Positions 8,116 to 8,652 of a stretch of DNA of 8,652 nucleotides are shown in pieces. This stretch comes from Chitinophaga pinensis (GTDB lineage: Bacteria > Bacteroidota > Bacteroidia > Flavobacteriales_D > Crocinitomicaceae): positions 1 through 8,652 of the forward strand of contig CAMDGP010000081.1 of NCBI GenBank assembly GCA_945897765.1. Direction: 5' to 3'. Both the position numbers and the translations under genes were made by a program. The notes beneath the pieces were generated by a model. It was not told where the DNA came from. It ran no database searches and saw only the letters and a list, made by a program, of their open reading frames with translations. Numbering within the stretch: the stretch's first letter is position 1; the number at the start of each line of letters is the position of its first letter.

Positions 8116-8475
8116 TTATTTTGACAAGTGATTGTTTTTTAGTGTTTTTATACTACTGATCAACATTCTATTTAAATCTGTATTCTGATTGCTTAATTTT
8201 TTAAAATCTATAAGACTGATATAATTGGAATCTTTTAACAACTCTAGCCAATAATCTGTTTCATCACTTTCCTTTAATGAAATAGATAATTTATGAATGA
8301 AGTCAGCTTTACTTTGAGCATTGGTTGCTTCTCTAATATTTGCTCCAATTGAAGTTCCGGATCTTAATAATTGCTTACTCAAAATAAATTCTTTTTTTAG
8401 TGCTAACTCTTTATAAATACTAATTATTTCCAAAGCAAACTGATAGCTTTTTGTTTTTAAAACACTTTCTTTCAT
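8116..8475 (-). CDS. Four-helix-bundle protein of the S23 / 23S rRNA intervening-sequence family
   Basis: This 119-residue, almost entirely helical protein carries the family signature LLRSGTSIGANIREATNAQS (37-56), then DFIHKLSISLKESDETDYWLELL (58-80). The family is named for ORFs in intervening sequences of 23S rRNA (Leptospira, Coxiella) and also occurs as stand-alone genes in Bacteroidota; Avd of diversity-generating retroelements has the same fold. Its molecular role is not established, though RNA or nucleic-acid binding is often suggested. I prefer ATG 8475 (MKESVLKTKSYQFAL), which matches usual family N-termini. A GTG at 8487 would add MKKV and falls inside a hairpin. The gene sits between the two halves of methionine synthase, on the same strand, bracketed by inverted heptamer arrays. 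No reverse transcriptase, rRNA or variable repeat lies nearby in this window. Confidence 0.9.
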   Translation of the reverse strand: MKESVLKTKSYQFALEIISIYKELALKKEFILSKQLLRSGTSIGANIREATNAQSKADFIHKLSISLKESDETDYWLELLKDSNYISLIDFKKLSNQNTDLNRMLISSIKTLKNNHLSK

Positions 8476-8479
8476 GACT

Positions 8480-8504
8480 TTTTTCACTTTAAGTTAGTGA
8501 AAAA
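8480..8504. promoter_or_regulatory. 9-bp perfect hairpin just upstream of the four-helix-bundle ORF
   Basis: TTTTTCACT (8480-8488) and AGTGAAAAA (8496-8504) are perfect inverted copies around a 7-base loop (ttaagtt). In the minus-strand transcript the stem ends four bases before the ATG at 8475 and includes the alternative GTG at 8487. It is not followed by a U tract on the minus strand, so it does not look like a terminator for the upstream gene. A role limiting ribosome access, or as a protein binding site, is inference. Confidence 0.5.
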
Positions 8505-8518
8505 GTTGATTTGGTTTC

Positions 8519-8557
8519 ACTGTAAATTCAACTTTCAGTTATCAGTTTTCAATTATC
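8519..8557. repeat. Right arm of long imperfect inverted repeat flanking the four-helix-bundle gene
   Basis: This is the partner of 8062-8102, with 24 of 28 ungapped matches over 8530-8557 and further similarity to 8519. It includes the last three codons, including the stop, of the homocysteine methyltransferase gene (8549-8557), so the coding end of that gene lies inside the repeat. In the minus-strand transcript it would form the 5' half of the stem. Confidence 0.7.
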
Positions 8558-8564
8558 AGTTATT
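8530..8564 (+). repeat. Right array of degenerate 7-base repeats (five copies)
   Basis: The plus strand divides into five gap-free heptamers: AACTTTC, then AGTTATC (8537-8543), AGTTTTC (8544-8550), AATTATC and AGTTATT. The consensus is AGTTWTC. It resembles the short tandemly repeated heptanucleotides known from cyanobacteria and seen in other AT-rich genomes. Orientation is opposite to the left array, and both arrays begin on the inner side with AACTTTC preceded by an ACTGTAA-type sequence. Confidence 0.75.
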
Positions 8565-8652
8565 TTTCTGGGTTTATAATTTTTCGCCAACTCCGCTATC
8601 GCTTTAATGTGATCAGGAGTCGTACCGCAGCAACCTCCGATGATATTCACTA
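8549..8652 (-). CDS. Homocysteine S-methyltransferase (small half of split methionine synthase), C-terminal end only
   Basis: The last 33 residues and the stop codon are in the window; the rest lies beyond the right edge. They begin VNIIGGCCGTTPDHIKAIAE, the end of the homocysteine-binding barrel. The paired cysteines in GGCCGT are the zinc ligands that, with an upstream cysteine outside the window, activate the homocysteine thiol in MetH and betaine-homocysteine methyltransferases. With the 887-residue protein on the same strand this would complete a split MetH, an arrangement I know from other Bacteroidota. The final residues (ITDN and stop) are encoded by the right heptamer array, implying that the native end was replaced or extended when the array arose. 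Confidence 0.9.
   Translation of the reverse strand, partial: VNIIGGCCGTTPDHIKAIAELAKNYKPRKITDN

Larger units (their letters stand above)
8048..8564 (-). mobile_element. Putative IVS-like element: four-helix-bundle gene bracketed by inverted heptamer arrays
   Basis: About 517 bases hold one small S23-family gene, a start-proximal hairpin and inverted heptamer arrays at both ends, inserted between two genes that encode halves of one enzyme. No transposase is present, and no target duplication is obvious. Calling it a mobile or formerly mobile unit is inference from this layout and from its resemblance to rRNA intervening sequences, which also combine complementary ends with an S23-type ORF. 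Confidence 0.35.

Noticed and set aside
8116..8475. Avd component of a diversity-generating retroelement
   Set aside because: The fold family is the same, but no reverse transcriptase, template repeat or variable repeat is visible in this window, and the sequence fits the stand-alone S23 type better.
8530..8564. CRISPR array
   Set aside because: The 7-base units are directly tandem with no spacers.

Overview
The window looks like chromosome from a low-GC member of the Bacteroidota, most likely the Flavobacteriales. Three things point there: a secreted multi-PKD protein ending in a type B type IX secretion (T9SS) sorting domain, methionine synthase split into two genes, and starts without clear Shine-Dalgarno sequences. 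The exact genus cannot be read from this sequence.

Layout, left to right. From 1 to 410, minus strand, is the N-terminal part of an integral membrane protein of the lysylphosphatidylglycerol synthase TM-region (UPF0104) type; it starts at TTG and runs off the left edge. Only 15 bases away and divergent is ruvC (Holliday junction resolvase, 426-983), followed in the same direction by rnhA (ribonuclease HI, 1012-1482). Converging on rnhA is a 1257-residue secreted protein (1521-5294, minus) made of about 13 PKD-like repeats plus a T9SS type B C-terminal domain. Upstream of it on the same strand is the large half of split cobalamin-dependent methionine synthase (5382-8045, minus), with pterin-binding, B12-binding and activation domains. 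At the right edge (8549-8652, minus) is the last part of the other half, the zinc/homocysteine-binding methyltransferase.

The two methionine synthase halves are separated by about 500 bases holding a small four-helix-bundle (S23 / 23S rRNA intervening-sequence type) protein gene, 8116-8475. It is flanked by two arrays of a degenerate 7-base repeat (consensus AGTTWTC) in opposite orientations. These make an imperfect long inverted repeat with the small gene inside, and a separate 9-bp hairpin lies just before the small gene's ATG. The right array supplies the last codons and stop of the homocysteine methyltransferase gene; the left array ends two bases before the ATG of the large metH gene. 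This gives the impression of a compact element settled between two cooperating genes, resembling the layout of rRNA intervening sequences but in an mRNA. It is the most unusual feature of the window.

Functionally, the two flanking metH genes together would carry out methionine synthesis from homocysteine and methyltetrahydrofolate. RuvC and RNase HI are DNA maintenance enzymes, and the PKD protein is probably an exported adhesive or structural surface protein.
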